Assembly: GCF_900113875.1 (NCBI RefSeq)
Contig: NZ_FORA01000004.1
Span: 248,001 to 312,000, forward strand
Origin: Jannaschia pohangensis
Lineage (GTDB): Bacteria; Pseudomonadota; Alphaproteobacteria; Rhodobacterales; Rhodobacteraceae
Direction: 5' to 3'
DNA: 64,000 bases
The number at the start of each line of letters is the position of its first letter. Within the stretch, counting starts at the first letter, position 1. Below are positions 37,576 to 46,518 of this stretch, in pieces. The translations under genes and the position numbers were made by a program. Under the pieces are notes generated by a model, which searched no databases, was not told the DNA's origin, and was given only the letters and a program-made list of their open reading frames with translations.

Positions 37576-38004
37576 ATGCCCGAAATCTCACTCCGCCGCG
37601 CCCGCCAGATCATCAAGGGCACGCTTGCCAAGGGCCGGGAGATGGGCCTGAAGCCCCTGTCTGTCGTCGTTCTGGACGCGGGTGGCCATGTGAAGGCCTT
37701 CGAGCGGGAGGATCACGCCTCCGCCGGGCGTTTCGCCATCGCCCACGGCAAGGCCTATGGCGCGATCATGCTTGGCATCGGCGGCACTGCCCAGATGGCG
37801 CGGGCCGAGCAGCAGGCCTATTTCATGCAGGCGGTGAACGGACTTTTCGGGGGGCAGGTCGTTCCGGTTCCGGGCGGCATTCTCGTGCGCGATGCCAAGG
37901 GCAACCTGCTCGGGGCGATCGGCGTGACGGGCGACACGTCCGACAACGATGCGGCGGCGGGCCTGGCGGGCATCGACAGCCTGGGCCTTGTGGGCGAAGC
38001 CTGA
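37576..38004 (+). CDS. glcG: GlcG/HbpS family haem-binding-type protein
   Basis: 142 aa. Family motifs are LRRARQIIKGTLAKGREMGLKPLSVVVLDAGGHVKAF (N-terminal), SAGRFAIAHGKAYGA, and the C-terminal GAIGVTGDTSDNDAAAGLAGI. The GlcG/HbpS fold is found in glycolate operons (glcG) and in haem-binding sensors. Placement directly after glcB supports the GlcG name. Biochemical function in glycolate use is not established. Confidence 0.85.
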   Translation: MPEISLRRARQIIKGTLAKGREMGLKPLSVVVLDAGGHVKAFEREDHASAGRFAIAHGKAYGAIMLGIGGTAQMARAEQQAYFMQAVNGLFGGQVVPVPGGILVRDAKGNLLGAIGVTGDTSDNDAAAGLAGIDSLGLVGEA

Positions 38005-38138
38005 CCATTCCGGGGGTGCCGGTGATGAAAATCTGGGCAAATGCACAACTGTGCACCCAAGCAGGCCCGCCTCTGCGGTCAGGCCGGCTATGCCCTGCGC
38101 CCGGCATTGGGTAAAATGCGCCGAAACCGGAGGACCGC

Positions 38139-38912
38139 ATGCGCCCCATCGTCGGCATCATCTCGAACAGCTACCTCATCAACGACCAGTATCCCGCCCA
38201 TGCCAATGGCGCGATGAATGCCGAGGCGATCAACCGCGTCGCCGATGCCATGCCGCTGGTCTTTCCGGCCTGTCCCGAAACCAGCCGGATCGATGAATTG
38301 CTGGAGGTCTTTGACGGCTTCCTGCTGACCGGCGGGCGGCCGAACGTTCACCCCGAAGAATACGGCGCCGCCGAAACCGAGGCGCATGGCACCTTTGACC
38401 GGGGCCGCGATGCCGTGGCCCTGCCGCTGATCCGCGCCTGCGTCGAGCGGGGCCAGCCGGTCCTGGGGATTTGCAGGGGCTTTCAGGAGGTTGCGGTCGC
38501 CATGGGGTCGACCCTGCACCCCGAGATCCGCGACTTGCCGGGGCGCATGAACCACCGGATGCCCCCGGATGGCACGCTGGAGGAGAAATTTGCCCTGCGT
38601 CACGAAGTGCGGTTCACGCCCGGCGGACCCTTCGACCGCCTGATGGGGGCGCAGACGGTGATGACGAACACGCTGCACGGTCAGGGGATCGAGACGCCGG
38701 GGCCGCGCATCGTCATCGATGGCCGCGCGCCCGACGACACGCCCGAGGCGATCTGGATCAAGGACGCGCCCGGGTTCTGCATGGCCGTGCAATGGCATCC
38801 CGAATACCGCGCCGCCGAAGATCCGGTGTCGCGTCCCCTGTTCAAGGCCTTTGGACAAGCCTGTCGCGACTGGCGCGCGGCGCGCAATCCCGGACTTCGC
38901 GTCGCGGTCTGA
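38139..38912 (+). CDS. Class I glutamine amidotransferase-like hydrolase (PuuD type)
   Basis: 257 aa gamma-glutamyl-gamma-aminobutyrate hydrolase family. The nucleophile Cys is in VLGICRGFQE, the His/Glu pair in VQWHPEY, and the oxyanion region in LLTGGRPNVHPEEYG. PuuD-type enzymes hydrolyse gamma-glutamylated polyamine intermediates to release GABA and glutamate. No other puu genes are nearby, so the physiological substrate is uncertain. Stands alone between glcG and the convergent DNA ligase gene. Confidence 0.85.
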   Translation: MRPIVGIISNSYLINDQYPAHANGAMNAEAINRVADAMPLVFPACPETSRIDELLEVFDGFLLTGGRPNVHPEEYGAAETEAHGTFDRGRDAVALPLIRACVERGQPVLGICRGFQEVAVAMGSTLHPEIRDLPGRMNHRMPPDGTLEEKFALRHEVRFTPGGPFDRLMGAQTVMTNTLHGQGIETPGPRIVIDGRAPDDTPEAIWIKDAPGFCMAVQWHPEYRAAEDPVSRPLFKAFGQACRDWRAARNPGLRVAV

Positions 38913-38935
38913 CGGCGCGGGCGACGGGCACGGCC

Positions 38936-40534
38936 CTAGCCATATGTTTTCAGCATTTCGAGCAGGTCGTCGTGGGTATTGGCGTCTTGCACGGTCTTGT
39001 CGTGTCGCCAGCGCAGCATCCGGGGAAAGCGCAGGGCCACGCCCGATTTGTGCCGCGTGCTGCGCTGGATGCCTTCGAACCCGATCTCGAAGACATGCTC
39101 CGGCGGGACCTGCCGCACGGGACCAAAGCGGGCCAGCGTATTGCGCCGCACCCAATGGGTGATCTGACGGAATTCGGCGTCGGTCAGCCCGGAATAGGCC
39201 TTGGTGAAGGGGACGAGTTCATTTCCCTTCCAGACGGCGAATGTGAAGTCTGTATAAAGATTTGCACGGCGACCGTGGCCGGCCTGCGCATAGATCATGA
39301 CGGCGTCGATAGAGAGTGGGTCCAGCTTCCATTTCCACCAATCGCCGCGCTTGCGCCCGACGTGATAGGGACTGTCGCGGCGCTTCAACATCAGGCCCTC
39401 GGCCATTCTGTCGCGCGCGGTCGCCCGCTCGCCCGCCAGGGTTGCCCAGGTGTCGAAGTGAAGGAGCGGGGACAGAAGAACCGGGGCCTCGGCCGGCAGG
39501 TCGGCCAGCATCTGTTCCAGCCGGGCACGGCGCGTGGCGAAGGGCAGGGTGCGAAGGTCGGTGCCGTCCGCCTCCAACAGGTCATAGGCGCGCAGCACCA
39601 CCGGCGCGTCGGCCAGCACCTTCTTCGGCACGGTCTTGCGGCCGATCCGGGTTTGCAGCGCGTTGAAACCCATCGGTTGCGCCGCCGCCGCATCCCAGGC
39701 CAGAACTTCGCCATCGAGCACGGTGCCGTCGGGCAGAAAATCGCGGACGCGGGCGAATTCGGGAAAGCGGTCGGTCATCAACTCCTCGCCCCGCGACCAC
39801 AGGAAGTGCTGGCCGCCCCGCAGGATCAACTGACCCCGGATGCCGTCCCATTTCCATTCGGCCAGCCAATCCGCCGGGTCGCCCAAGGCGGTCGGATCGT
39901 CGTCGACGCCGTGGGCAAGGCAGAACGGATAGGGTCGGCTGAGCGCCGCCTCGGGGTCGGGCGCGGTGATGAGTGTCGCGAAGGTCGTGCTGTCCGGCGA
40001 CCAGTCGCCCATCAGCCGGTGCGCCAGTTCCGCCTCGTCTATTTCGGTGGCGCGGGCCAGGGCGCGGGTCATGAGCTTCTGGCTGACCCCGACGCGAAAA
40101 CCGCCTGTTATCAGCTTGTTGAAGACGAAGCGTTCGGTCCCCGCCAGGCGTTTCCAGGCGGCCAGGATGGCGGCCTTGCGCGTCGCCTCGTCCAGAGGGG
40201 CGAGGGCGCGGATATCGGCGATCCAGTCACTCAGGCTGCGGTCGCTGGTCGTGCCGGGGTCGGGCAGCACCAGGTGGATCGTCTCGGCCAGGTCGCCGAC
40301 CACGTCATAGCTGGCCCGGAAAAGCCACATCGGCAGGCTCGCCGCCTCGGACGCCCATTCGGCCAATCGGGTCGTCGTCACCGTGCGCTTCGGCCGACGG
40401 CCCGACAGCAGGGCAATCGTCCAGAGCCGGTCGCCATCCGGGGCCTGCGCGAAGTATTCGGCAAGCGCGTTGGTCTTCGCAGAGGTCTTGGTCGTCTGGT
40501 CCAATGTCTTGAACAGCTCGGCGAACAACCTCAT
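38936..40534 (-). CDS. ATP-dependent DNA ligase
   Basis: 532 aa. The adenylation Lys228 is in EWKWDGIRG (motif I, KxDGxR form), with a long N-terminal helical DNA-binding domain (1-200) and a C-terminal OB fold ending in VALRFPRMLRWRHDK. Such bacterial ligases act in specialised repair. It is coupled by ATGA overlaps to an alpha/beta hydrolase gene and an MBL exonuclease gene, which matches the ligase-associated exonuclease family. The usual helicase and PdeM partners are not in this window. Confidence 0.93.
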   Translation of the reverse strand: MRLFAELFKTLDQTTKTSAKTNALAEYFAQAPDGDRLWTIALLSGRRPKRTVTTTRLAEWASEAASLPMWLFRASYDVVGDLAETIHLVLPDPGTTSDRSLSDWIADIRALAPLDEATRKAAILAAWKRLAGTERFVFNKLITGGFRVGVSQKLMTRALARATEIDEAELAHRLMGDWSPDSTTFATLITAPDPEAALSRPYPFCLAHGVDDDPTALGDPADWLAEWKWDGIRGQLILRGGQHFLWSRGEELMTDRFPEFARVRDFLPDGTVLDGEVLAWDAAAAQPMGFNALQTRIGRKTVPKKVLADAPVVLRAYDLLEADGTDLRTLPFATRRARLEQMLADLPAEAPVLLSPLLHFDTWATLAGERATARDRMAEGLMLKRRDSPYHVGRKRGDWWKWKLDPLSIDAVMIYAQAGHGRRANLYTDFTFAVWKGNELVPFTKAYSGLTDAEFRQITHWVRRNTLARFGPVRQVPPEHVFEIGFEGIQRSTRHKSGVALRFPRMLRWRHDKTVQDANTHDDLLEMLKTYG

Positions 40535-41385
40535 CGCAGGAAATCCGCCATGGCGGCGACGGCGCGGTCGGCCTTGGGGGTGCGGCCTGCGAACATTTGC
40601 CAGACATGAGGCACGCCGCTTTCCTTCTGGACGGTCACTTCGCCGCCAAAGGCGCGCAGGCGTTCGGCAATCGCGTCACTGTCGCCTTCGAGGATCTCGC
40701 CCTTGCCGACCTGAATCAGAACCGGCGGCGCGCCGGTAAAATCGGCGTGGATCGGCGAGACGCGAGGGTCCGTCACATCGGCTTGCCCGGCATAATCGCG
40801 CGAGACGCGGCGCAGCATCGAAACCGGCAGGATCAGTTCACCGTCGGTGGGTGGCACCGGCCGCGCCGGGTCCAGATCGACGGCGGCGGAGGCGAGGATC
40901 ACCCGTTCGGGCGGTGTGCCATCGGCCAGCAGGCTGGCCAGGGTGGTGAGGGCAAAGCATCCCCCGGCGCTGTCACCGCCGATGCCGAATGGCCCTTCCT
41001 CAATCAGGGCACGGGCGGCGGCCAGGCAATCGTCCGGGCCTGCCGGGAAGGGGTGTTCGGGGGCCAGGCGATAATCGGGCAGGATAATGCGGCGCCCAGA
41101 CGCGCGGGCCAGCGCCGCCGCCAGATTGGCATAGCTGTAGCTCGACCCCATGACGAAGCCACCACCGTGCAGCCAGAGCAGCGTACCCTGCGGATCGGGT
41201 GGCGCATATTCGCGGGCCGGTATTCCGCCCAGATCGCGGCGTGTCACGGTGAAGCCATCGCCGCGCGGACGGGGCGCGAACGTCTCGAACCCCCGGCGGT
41301 GCAACCACCAGGGCGTCGGCACGGACATGGCGGGTTTGACCAGCCATCGACAGGTCAAGGCCACTGCGTCATCCCGCCAGCTCAT
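40531..41385 (-). CDS. Alpha/beta hydrolase (HSL-type esterase)
   Basis: 284 aa from ATG 41385. The oxyanion motif is LLWLHGGGFVMGS, the nucleophile Ser is in IGGDSAGG (GDSAG), Asp is expected near DPRVSPIHAD, and His lies in SGVPHVWQMF. This is the hormone-sensitive-lipase-like carboxylesterase family. It lies between the exonuclease and ligase genes with 4-bp overlaps on both sides, an unusual position for an esterase. It may be only cotranscribed, or may process a small molecule linked to the repair pathway. Confidence 0.88.
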   Translation of the reverse strand: MSWRDDAVALTCRWLVKPAMSVPTPWWLHRRGFETFAPRPRGDGFTVTRRDLGGIPAREYAPPDPQGTLLWLHGGGFVMGSSYSYANLAAALARASGRRIILPDYRLAPEHPFPAGPDDCLAAARALIEEGPFGIGGDSAGGCFALTTLASLLADGTPPERVILASAAVDLDPARPVPPTDGELILPVSMLRRVSRDYAGQADVTDPRVSPIHADFTGAPPVLIQVGKGEILEGDSDAIAERLRAFGGEVTVQKESGVPHVWQMFAGRTPKADRAVAAMADFLR

Positions 41386-42386
41386 GCGTCGGCCTCTTCG
41401 ATTTCGAGCAGGTCGTCGCCGAACTCCGTCTGAACGATCTGCGCGTCGTATCCCCGCTCTTCCAGCCATTGCCGAAAGACCGTGGTGTAGCCATGGGTGG
41501 CAAAGATGCGGGTCGCCCCGGTGGCGGCGATTGCGGCGTTCAGGCCCTTCCAGTCGGCGTGATCGCTGACCACGAAGCCCCGGTCGGCGGCCCGTCTGCG
41601 GCGCACGCCCCGAAGTGCCATCCACCCCGAGGCAAAGGCGGTCGAGACGGGGCCGAACCGCTTGATCCAGCCACCCGCGAGGGCCGAAGGCGGCGCGATG
41701 ACCAGCGCGCCCCTGAGGGCCTTGAGGTCGGTGTCGGGGGTCACGCGGATGGTGTGGGGCAGGGTCACGCCCTGGGCGCGCAGCACGGCGTTGGTGTTCT
41801 CGATCGCGCCATGGGTCAGGATCGGGCCGATGGATGGGTCGACCATCGTCATGACCCGCTGCGCCTTGCCCAGAGAATAGGCGCCAAGGGCTGCGACGCG
41901 GCCGGTGTCGCGGCAATCCTGCCACCAGGCGTTGATCTCGGCGGCCAAGACATCGTCGGATTTCCAGTCGAACACCGGAAGGCCGAAGGTGCATTCGGTG
42001 ATGAAGGCATGGCAGGTCACCGGCTCCCATGGCTCCGACAGGCCGTCCGCCGTGGTCTTGTAGTCGCCGGAGGCCACCCAGATCTCGCCCCGGTGTTCGA
42101 CGCGGATCTGCGCGCTGCCCGGGACGTGGCCTGCGGGGTGAAAGCTGACCGTGACGCCGTTGATGTCGCGCGCCTGACCGTAGGCCAGGCCCTCGATGTC
42201 GATGTCCCCCAGACGGTGTCGGATGACCGGTGCGGCGGCGTTGGTGCTCAGGTAATGGCGGTGGCCGAAATAGGCGTGGTCGGCGTGGCCATGGGTAACA
42301 AGCGCCCGGTCCACGGGTTTCCAGGGGTCGATGTAGAACCGACCGGCGGGGCAATAGATGCCTTCATCGCGAAATTCGAGGACCAT
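41382..42386 (-). CDS. Ligase-associated MBL-fold DNA exonuclease
   Basis: 334 aa from ATG 42386. The metallo-beta-lactamase motif THGHADHA supplies the metal His/Asp residues. FITECTFGLPVFDW, LGAYSLGKAQRV and the SDHADW block mark the beta-CASP/SNM1-like group that trims DNA, known as the ligase-associated exonuclease family. It likely processes damaged DNA ends before sealing by the downstream ATP-dependent ligase. First gene of the three-gene operon. Confidence 0.9.
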   Translation of the reverse strand: MVLEFRDEGIYCPAGRFYIDPWKPVDRALVTHGHADHAYFGHRHYLSTNAAAPVIRHRLGDIDIEGLAYGQARDINGVTVSFHPAGHVPGSAQIRVEHRGEIWVASGDYKTTADGLSEPWEPVTCHAFITECTFGLPVFDWKSDDVLAAEINAWWQDCRDTGRVAALGAYSLGKAQRVMTMVDPSIGPILTHGAIENTNAVLRAQGVTLPHTIRVTPDTDLKALRGALVIAPPSALAGGWIKRFGPVSTAFASGWMALRGVRRRRAADRGFVVSDHADWKGLNAAIAATGATRIFATHGYTTVFRQWLEERGYDAQIVQTEFGDDLLEIEEADA

Positions 42387-42531
42387 GACCGACAACCTAG
42401 CAGGAAGGGCGTCCGTGGCCAGCGCGCGATCTCTGTCCTGCGGGTCGTTTCCGGGGGCCCGGTGGAGGCTGTGCGCAGGCCTTGGCCGGATCGCCGCGGC
42501 GCGGGCGGCGTCCGCTCGTGCCCGGCGTGGT

Positions 42532-43584
42532 CTATCCGTCGGGAGGGGCGTTCAGCGTCAGTTCGCCCGCGTCTTCCATCTCCCGGATGGCGGCGACCGC
42601 GCGGCCCATGGCCTCTTCCACCTCTTCGGTCGGGATGGTGCCGCGCTCTGCCATCTCTTCGCGGATCTGTTCGGCCATCCGTTTGGAAATCGCGCCGAGG
42701 ATGAATTCGCCGATATGCGCCTGTTCCGGCGAAAGACCGGCCAGCGCCGTGACCAGTGTGACATTGTCGATGTTGCGCAGGACGCGCGGCATGTCGCGGG
42801 GGTCGATGCGGTCGGGGATATTCTCGAAACTGAAGACCGAGGCGCGGACGCGCGCGGCGAAGTCGGCGTTTTCCTGGTCGAGGCTTTCGAGGATGCCGCG
42901 CCGGACAGAGGCAGTTGCGGAATTGAGGATCGCCGCCACCCGTTTGACCCCGTCGGTCGCGAAGGCCATGGCGGGGCGCGAGGCGAATTGCTGGCCCAGG
43001 GCCACGCCGATCTGCGCCACGGCGTCGGGGGCCACGGATTCGGTGCGCGCGAAGGCCGCCGAGACGGCAGAGGCCCGCTCGGGCGGCAGAAGTTTCATCA
43101 GGTCCGCCGCGCGGGACGCCGGCAGTTTCGACAGAAGGATCGCGCAAACCTCGTCCGTTTCGCCATCGAGCATCTTGACCACAGCCTCGGCATCGAGGCC
43201 CGCGACCTGTTCCCAGGGGCCTGCGCCCGGAACACCGTCAAGACCCAGTTCGGTCGCCAGCGCCTCGACCACGTCGAGCGACAGCATCCCGTCCAGCGCC
43301 ACAAGGATCTTGGCCGGATCGCGTGGAACATGCAGGCCGATGTTGTCGAGTTCGGCGGCGAATTCGCTGACTACGGCGGCAAGGGTTTCCTTGTCGACGA
43401 ACCGCAGACCGGCCATGTCGCAGACAAGTTGGCGTTGCTGCTCACGGGGCAGATCGCCGACCCCGGGGTCGACCCCGCCGGAGATCAGCAGATGGACAAC
43501 CACCGCCGCTTTCTGGCGTTGCGTCAATTGTCGCGTCGCGCTGTCGCGCATCGTGACCAGCGATGTCGGATCGAGGAAGGACAA
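42532..43584 (-). CDS. fliG: Flagellar motor switch protein FliG family
   Basis: 350 aa. It shows the three-domain FliG outline: N-terminal LTQRQKAAVVVHLLISGG, a middle ARMM-like domain with LLSKLPASRAADLMKLLPPE, and a C-terminal segment with FSFENIPDRIDPRDMPRVLRNID and ISKRMAEQIREEM that faces the stator. Cytoplasmic ring protein controlling rotation direction. No other flagellar genes are in the window, which is unusual for fliG, so it may be a distant-operon copy or a divergent paralogue. Confidence 0.85.
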   Translation of the reverse strand: MSFLDPTSLVTMRDSATRQLTQRQKAAVVVHLLISGGVDPGVGDLPREQQRQLVCDMAGLRFVDKETLAAVVSEFAAELDNIGLHVPRDPAKILVALDGMLSLDVVEALATELGLDGVPGAGPWEQVAGLDAEAVVKMLDGETDEVCAILLSKLPASRAADLMKLLPPERASAVSAAFARTESVAPDAVAQIGVALGQQFASRPAMAFATDGVKRVAAILNSATASVRRGILESLDQENADFAARVRASVFSFENIPDRIDPRDMPRVLRNIDNVTLVTALAGLSPEQAHIGEFILGAISKRMAEQIREEMAERGTIPTEEVEEAMGRAVAAIREMEDAGELTLNAPPDG

Positions 43585-43655
43585 GGGGCACCCGTTTTAC
43601 CGTGATGCCCTCTTGTGGGGCGAAAGCCCTAAGATTTCGTTTCGGTTCGGCGGAT

Positions 43656-43780
43656 CAGTCCATGCCCAGGGGGCACGGCAGGGATTGCCGAATGACGGGA
43701 CTGGATGGAGGAGGATCGGTGAAAGCCCGGTGACCGCAAGCCAATTCGCGCCTGCACCAGAAAGGGTGCAACCGCGCTAA
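43656..43780. ncRNA. Candidate structured RNA or 5' leader upstream of fliG
   Basis: Within the 287-bp gap, perfect nested stems are seen. CAGTCC (43656-43661) pairs with GGACTG (43698-43703), enclosing TGCCC/GGGCA (43663-43675) and CGGCA/TGCCG (43676-43690), a compact three-way junction. A second unit has CGCG/CGCG (43747-43750 and 43773-43776) around TGCACC/GGTGCA (43753-43770). Stems are symmetric on both strands, so orientation is open: a minus-strand fliG leader or a plus-strand RNA. No known family was recognised. Confidence 0.4.
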
Positions 43781-43814
43781 ATCTCTGGCGATGTCCGTTG
43801 GTGGGTTTGGCATT

Positions 43815-43865
43815 GCGGGGCCGACAAGGGCCCCGCGTCCTGCCAGGGACAGGTCCGTGAGGACC
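43815..43865. terminator. Triple-hairpin cluster downstream of the exported-protein gene
   Basis: Three consecutive stems: GCGGGGCC/GGCCCCGC (8 bp, loop GACAAG), GTCC/GGAC, and GGTCC/GGACC with a GTGA loop. They begin 6 bp beyond the stop of the minus-strand exported-protein gene and probably terminate it, though no T-run is seen. They could also be part of the structured element at 43656-43780. Confidence 0.5.
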
Positions 43866-43871
43866 CGAGTA

Positions 43872-44294
43872 TCAGTTCCCGCCGGAGACGCGGCAGTCTG
43901 CGGTTTCCGGATTCCAGGTCGAACCGGGGTTGCATTCGCCTAAGGCGAGCGTCGCGGCTTCGAAATTGCCATTCTCTTCCCAGACGATGTCCGATGCGCT
44001 GATCGCGGTCAGGGAGTCGACGTTGCGATTGGTGCCGTTCTCGATCGAACCCTCGGAGAAGAACTCCTCGGACAGATAAAGCGAGTCGCCTACGGACAGG
44101 ATCACGGTGCTGCCCGAGTTGGGTGTCCCGACGGGGTCGACGACAGACGACTGGCCACCGCTGCTTGGCTGCGACACGTTCTGGACGTCTTGGACCTGGA
44201 CGGGCTGTCCGTTTCCGTTTGATTGGCCTTGGGTTGATTGGGCTTGGGCGATACCAGAGGTCAGCATCAGGACGATCAGGGGCAGGCGAAGCAT
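43872..44294 (-). CDS. Hypothetical exported protein
   Basis: 140 aa from ATG 44294, with a signal peptide (MLRLPLIVLMLTSGIAQAQ). The mature part is rich in Ser, Gly, Gln and Asn (STQGQSNGNGQPVQVQDVQ) and then has a folded-looking C-terminus with two cysteines (LGECNPGSTWNPETADCRVSGG) that may form a disulphide. No family recognised. A longer reading from 44399 overlaps argC and is not needed. It is encoded directly downstream of argC on the same strand. Confidence 0.7.
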   Translation of the reverse strand: MLRLPLIVLMLTSGIAQAQSTQGQSNGNGQPVQVQDVQNVSQPSSGGQSSVVDPVGTPNSGSTVILSVGDSLYLSEEFFSEGSIENGTNRNVDSLTAISASDIVWEENGNFEAATLALGECNPGSTWNPETADCRVSGGN

Positions 44295-44367
44295 GGCAGG
44301 TGGCCTCAGGGGTTGGTTAAGGTTCCCAAGCCTTATGACGCCGCAAGCTGACCGAAATACGGACCGA

Positions 44368-45279
44368 TTATGACAGGCCCGCGTCTTCTTGTGTCCCAAT
44401 CATGATGTTCAGATTTTGGACCGCCGTTCCTGACGCACCTTTGCCCAGATTATCGAGAGCCGCCACAATCGTGACATGTGTGGTGCCGTTTCCCTGAACC
44501 GACAATACCATTCGATTTGTCCCGTTTACCGCCTGCGGATCGATTCGATCCCCGGATTGGGCGACGCTGACGAAGGGGTCGCCCGCGTAGAAGTCGCGCA
44601 AGGCTGCCTCGATCCGGGCGTAGCCCGCGACATTTCCGGGCAGAAGGTCGGCATGAAGGTGCAATTGCACGATCATGCCTTGCGCATAGTTCCCGACGGC
44701 GGGTTGGAACAGCGGCCGACGCGTCAGGCCGCCATACGCCATGATTTCGGGCACGTGTTTGTGCGACTGGCCGCTCGCATAGAGGTAGAAGTCCGGGGCC
44801 TGACCCGCCTCGTGCTCGGCGATCAGCGATTTGCCCCCGCCGGTATAGCCCGACACGCCGGTCAGGACGGCGGGATGATCCGGAGGCAGAATGCCCGCAT
44901 CGGTCAGCGGACGCAGCATCGCGATAGACCCGGTGGCAAAGCAGCCGACGTTGGCCACGTGCCGCGCCTTGGCGATGGCGGCCCGCTGGCCGGGGAGTTC
45001 GGGCATGCCATAGGTCCAGCCCGGCGCGACCCGGTGCGCGGTCGAGGCGTCGATGATCCTCGTGTCGCCCGCAATCGTGACGGCCTGCCGCGCGGCATCG
45101 TCGGGCAGGCACAGGATGGCCACGTCGGCTTCGGCAAAGGCTTCCCGCCGCGCGTCCTCGTCCTTGCGGTCCGCCTCGCCCAGTTGGATCAGGCGAATGT
45201 CGGAGCGGTCATGCAAGCGGTCGCGGATCTGGAGGCCGGTGGTGCCTGCCTCGCCATCGATGAATACTGCAGTGGTCAT
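44368..45279 (-). CDS. argC: N-acetyl-gamma-glutamyl-phosphate reductase (short type)
   Basis: 303 aa from ATG 45279, the shorter ArgC class common in alphaproteobacteria. It has the Rossmann start AVFIDGEAGTTGLQIRDRL, the catalytic Cys113 in NVGCFATGSI, and GVSGYTGGGKSLI and HKHVPEI with the active His. It performs the NADPH-dependent third step of arginine synthesis. Longer upstream reading is not supported, since 81 bp of non-coding sequence separates it from the SnoaL-like gene. Confidence 0.94.
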   Translation of the reverse strand: MTTAVFIDGEAGTTGLQIRDRLHDRSDIRLIQLGEADRKDEDARREAFAEADVAILCLPDDAARQAVTIAGDTRIIDASTAHRVAPGWTYGMPELPGQRAAIAKARHVANVGCFATGSIAMLRPLTDAGILPPDHPAVLTGVSGYTGGGKSLIAEHEAGQAPDFYLYASGQSHKHVPEIMAYGGLTRRPLFQPAVGNYAQGMIVQLHLHADLLPGNVAGYARIEAALRDFYAGDPFVSVAQSGDRIDPQAVNGTNRMVLSVQGNGTTHVTIVAALDNLGKGASGTAVQNLNIMIGTQEDAGLS

Positions 45280-45359
45280 GATCGTCTCCGGGTATTGGAT
45301 GGGGGCCAGATACGCGGATGCGAGCGGTCCCGCAACGCCCAAGCGGGAGGAGCCTGGCC

Positions 45360-46325
45360 CTAGTGCAGGATGTCGTGGCCCATTTGCCGGAACAGGTCGA
45401 CGTAGTCCAGAAGGACCCAGTTCTCGGCGATGCGTCCGTTTGCACAACGATAGAAGTCCATCACCCGCAGGGTCAGGGCGCGTTCGGTGGCGGGCACGCC
45501 GAGATAGTCGCCCCGGTGCGTCATCGTCATGGAGGGCCAGCCGGACACGGCGGCATAGTTGCCGTCGCCGATGCGGCAGTAATGGTTGCCGCCCTTGCGA
45601 TCCGGGAAGGCACGAAGGAAGGGCGTGCGGTGATCCCTGACGAACCCGTCCCACCGGAAGTTCGACCCGATCCCGCCGGGCCCGTACCATAGCATATCGT
45701 CGGCCCAGGTTCCGTCCGCCCCGGTCTGGCCCCTGGAGGCGCCGGTCTTGGGGTCGTAGACGTGGAGGTCCCCCAACATGCGCTGAACCAGGTCGAGCGA
45801 GGCGGTCCCGTCGCCGGTCGTCGGGCAGACGCCATCATGGGTGGCGGGGCCGGGAAACAGCATCTCGGTGCCCAGGAGCTCTGGCCAGGCGGCGCGCCCA
45901 GCCTGACGCATGAGGTCCGGCAGGTCCAGGATGATCCGGCTTTCGGCGATGCGCCCTGCGCCATTCAGCCTGTGGAATTCGCCGTAGCGCAGGAAGGCCA
46001 GCCGAGCCGACGGCGCGACACCCCAGAGGTCGCCCACATGGGTGCCGACGATATGCCCGACCGTGGCGACCCATCGTCCGCCCGGCGCACGGATGTTGTC
46101 ACCGCCGATCACGATCTCGTCGCGGCGATGCGCGCCGTGCAGGGCCGCGCGGAGGGGCAGGATCGCCTGGTTCAGGATCGCCTGCCTGCCGCTGATCCCA
46201 TTGACCGGGGCCATCATGTCCCACTGGGCGTATTCGGTCAGGATCGCTTCAGCCGCCTCTGCCGGATCATCTGCGGATAGGAGGGAGGCAAGGCCGGTGC
46301 GGGTGGTGGCGCGGAAGTCGGTCAT
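45360..46325 (-). CDS. Tandem SnoaL-like/NTF2-fold protein
   Basis: 321 aa from ATG 46325. Two NTF2-like halves are suggested by repeated patterns: RYGEFHRLNGAGRIAESRIILDLPDLMRQAG in the first half and MDFYRCANGRIAENWVLLDYVDLFRQMG at the C-terminus, which align well. This is the SnoaL polyketide-cyclase-like superfamily (ester cyclases and small-molecule isomerases). It may act on a carbohydrate-derived compound because it is divergent from the sugar ABC transporter, with a LacI-type operator between them. Function otherwise unknown. Confidence 0.8.
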   Translation of the reverse strand: MTDFRATTRTGLASLLSADDPAEAAEAILTEYAQWDMMAPVNGISGRQAILNQAILPLRAALHGAHRRDEIVIGGDNIRAPGGRWVATVGHIVGTHVGDLWGVAPSARLAFLRYGEFHRLNGAGRIAESRIILDLPDLMRQAGRAAWPELLGTEMLFPGPATHDGVCPTTGDGTASLDLVQRMLGDLHVYDPKTGASRGQTGADGTWADDMLWYGPGGIGSNFRWDGFVRDHRTPFLRAFPDRKGGNHYCRIGDGNYAAVSGWPSMTMTHRGDYLGVPATERALTLRVMDFYRCANGRIAENWVLLDYVDLFRQMGHDILH

Positions 46326-46364
46326 CGGCGGGTCCAAAGGATTTGCTTGATATTGGGCAACAGA

Positions 46365-46382
46365 GTTGCAAACGTATGCAAG
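46365..46382. promoter_or_regulatory. LacI-type operator upstream of ABC binding-protein gene
   Basis: TTGCAAACGTATGCAA is palindromic at 14 of 16 positions with a central CG, the classic LacI/GalR-family operator form. Its right part, ACGTATGCAAGT, recurs exactly at 48294-48305 before the permease genes. It lies between the divergent SnoaL-like and binding-protein genes and could control both. Confidence 0.65.
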
Positions 46383-46518
46383 TGGCCACCCTACCTAGGT
46401 GCCAGAGGAAGGAAAGTGCTTTCGCTTTGGCATATCACCGGACCGCGGCTAGTGTGGTGGGAGAGGGGAAGGGACGTCCCGGACCCGCAAACCGGCAGTT
46501 GTCGATGGGGAGAAACCG

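Noticed and set aside
43690-43780. Cobalamin-riboswitch-like string GGTGAAAGCCCGGTG
   Set aside because: The flanking conserved B12-box and GCCACTG core are absent, and the neighbouring genes (fliG, exported protein) are not cobalamin-related.
43852-43865. GGTCC-GTGA-GGACC resembling stem II of a hammerhead ribozyme
   Set aside because: The required CUGANGA before and GAAA after the stem are not present, so this is just a stable hairpin.
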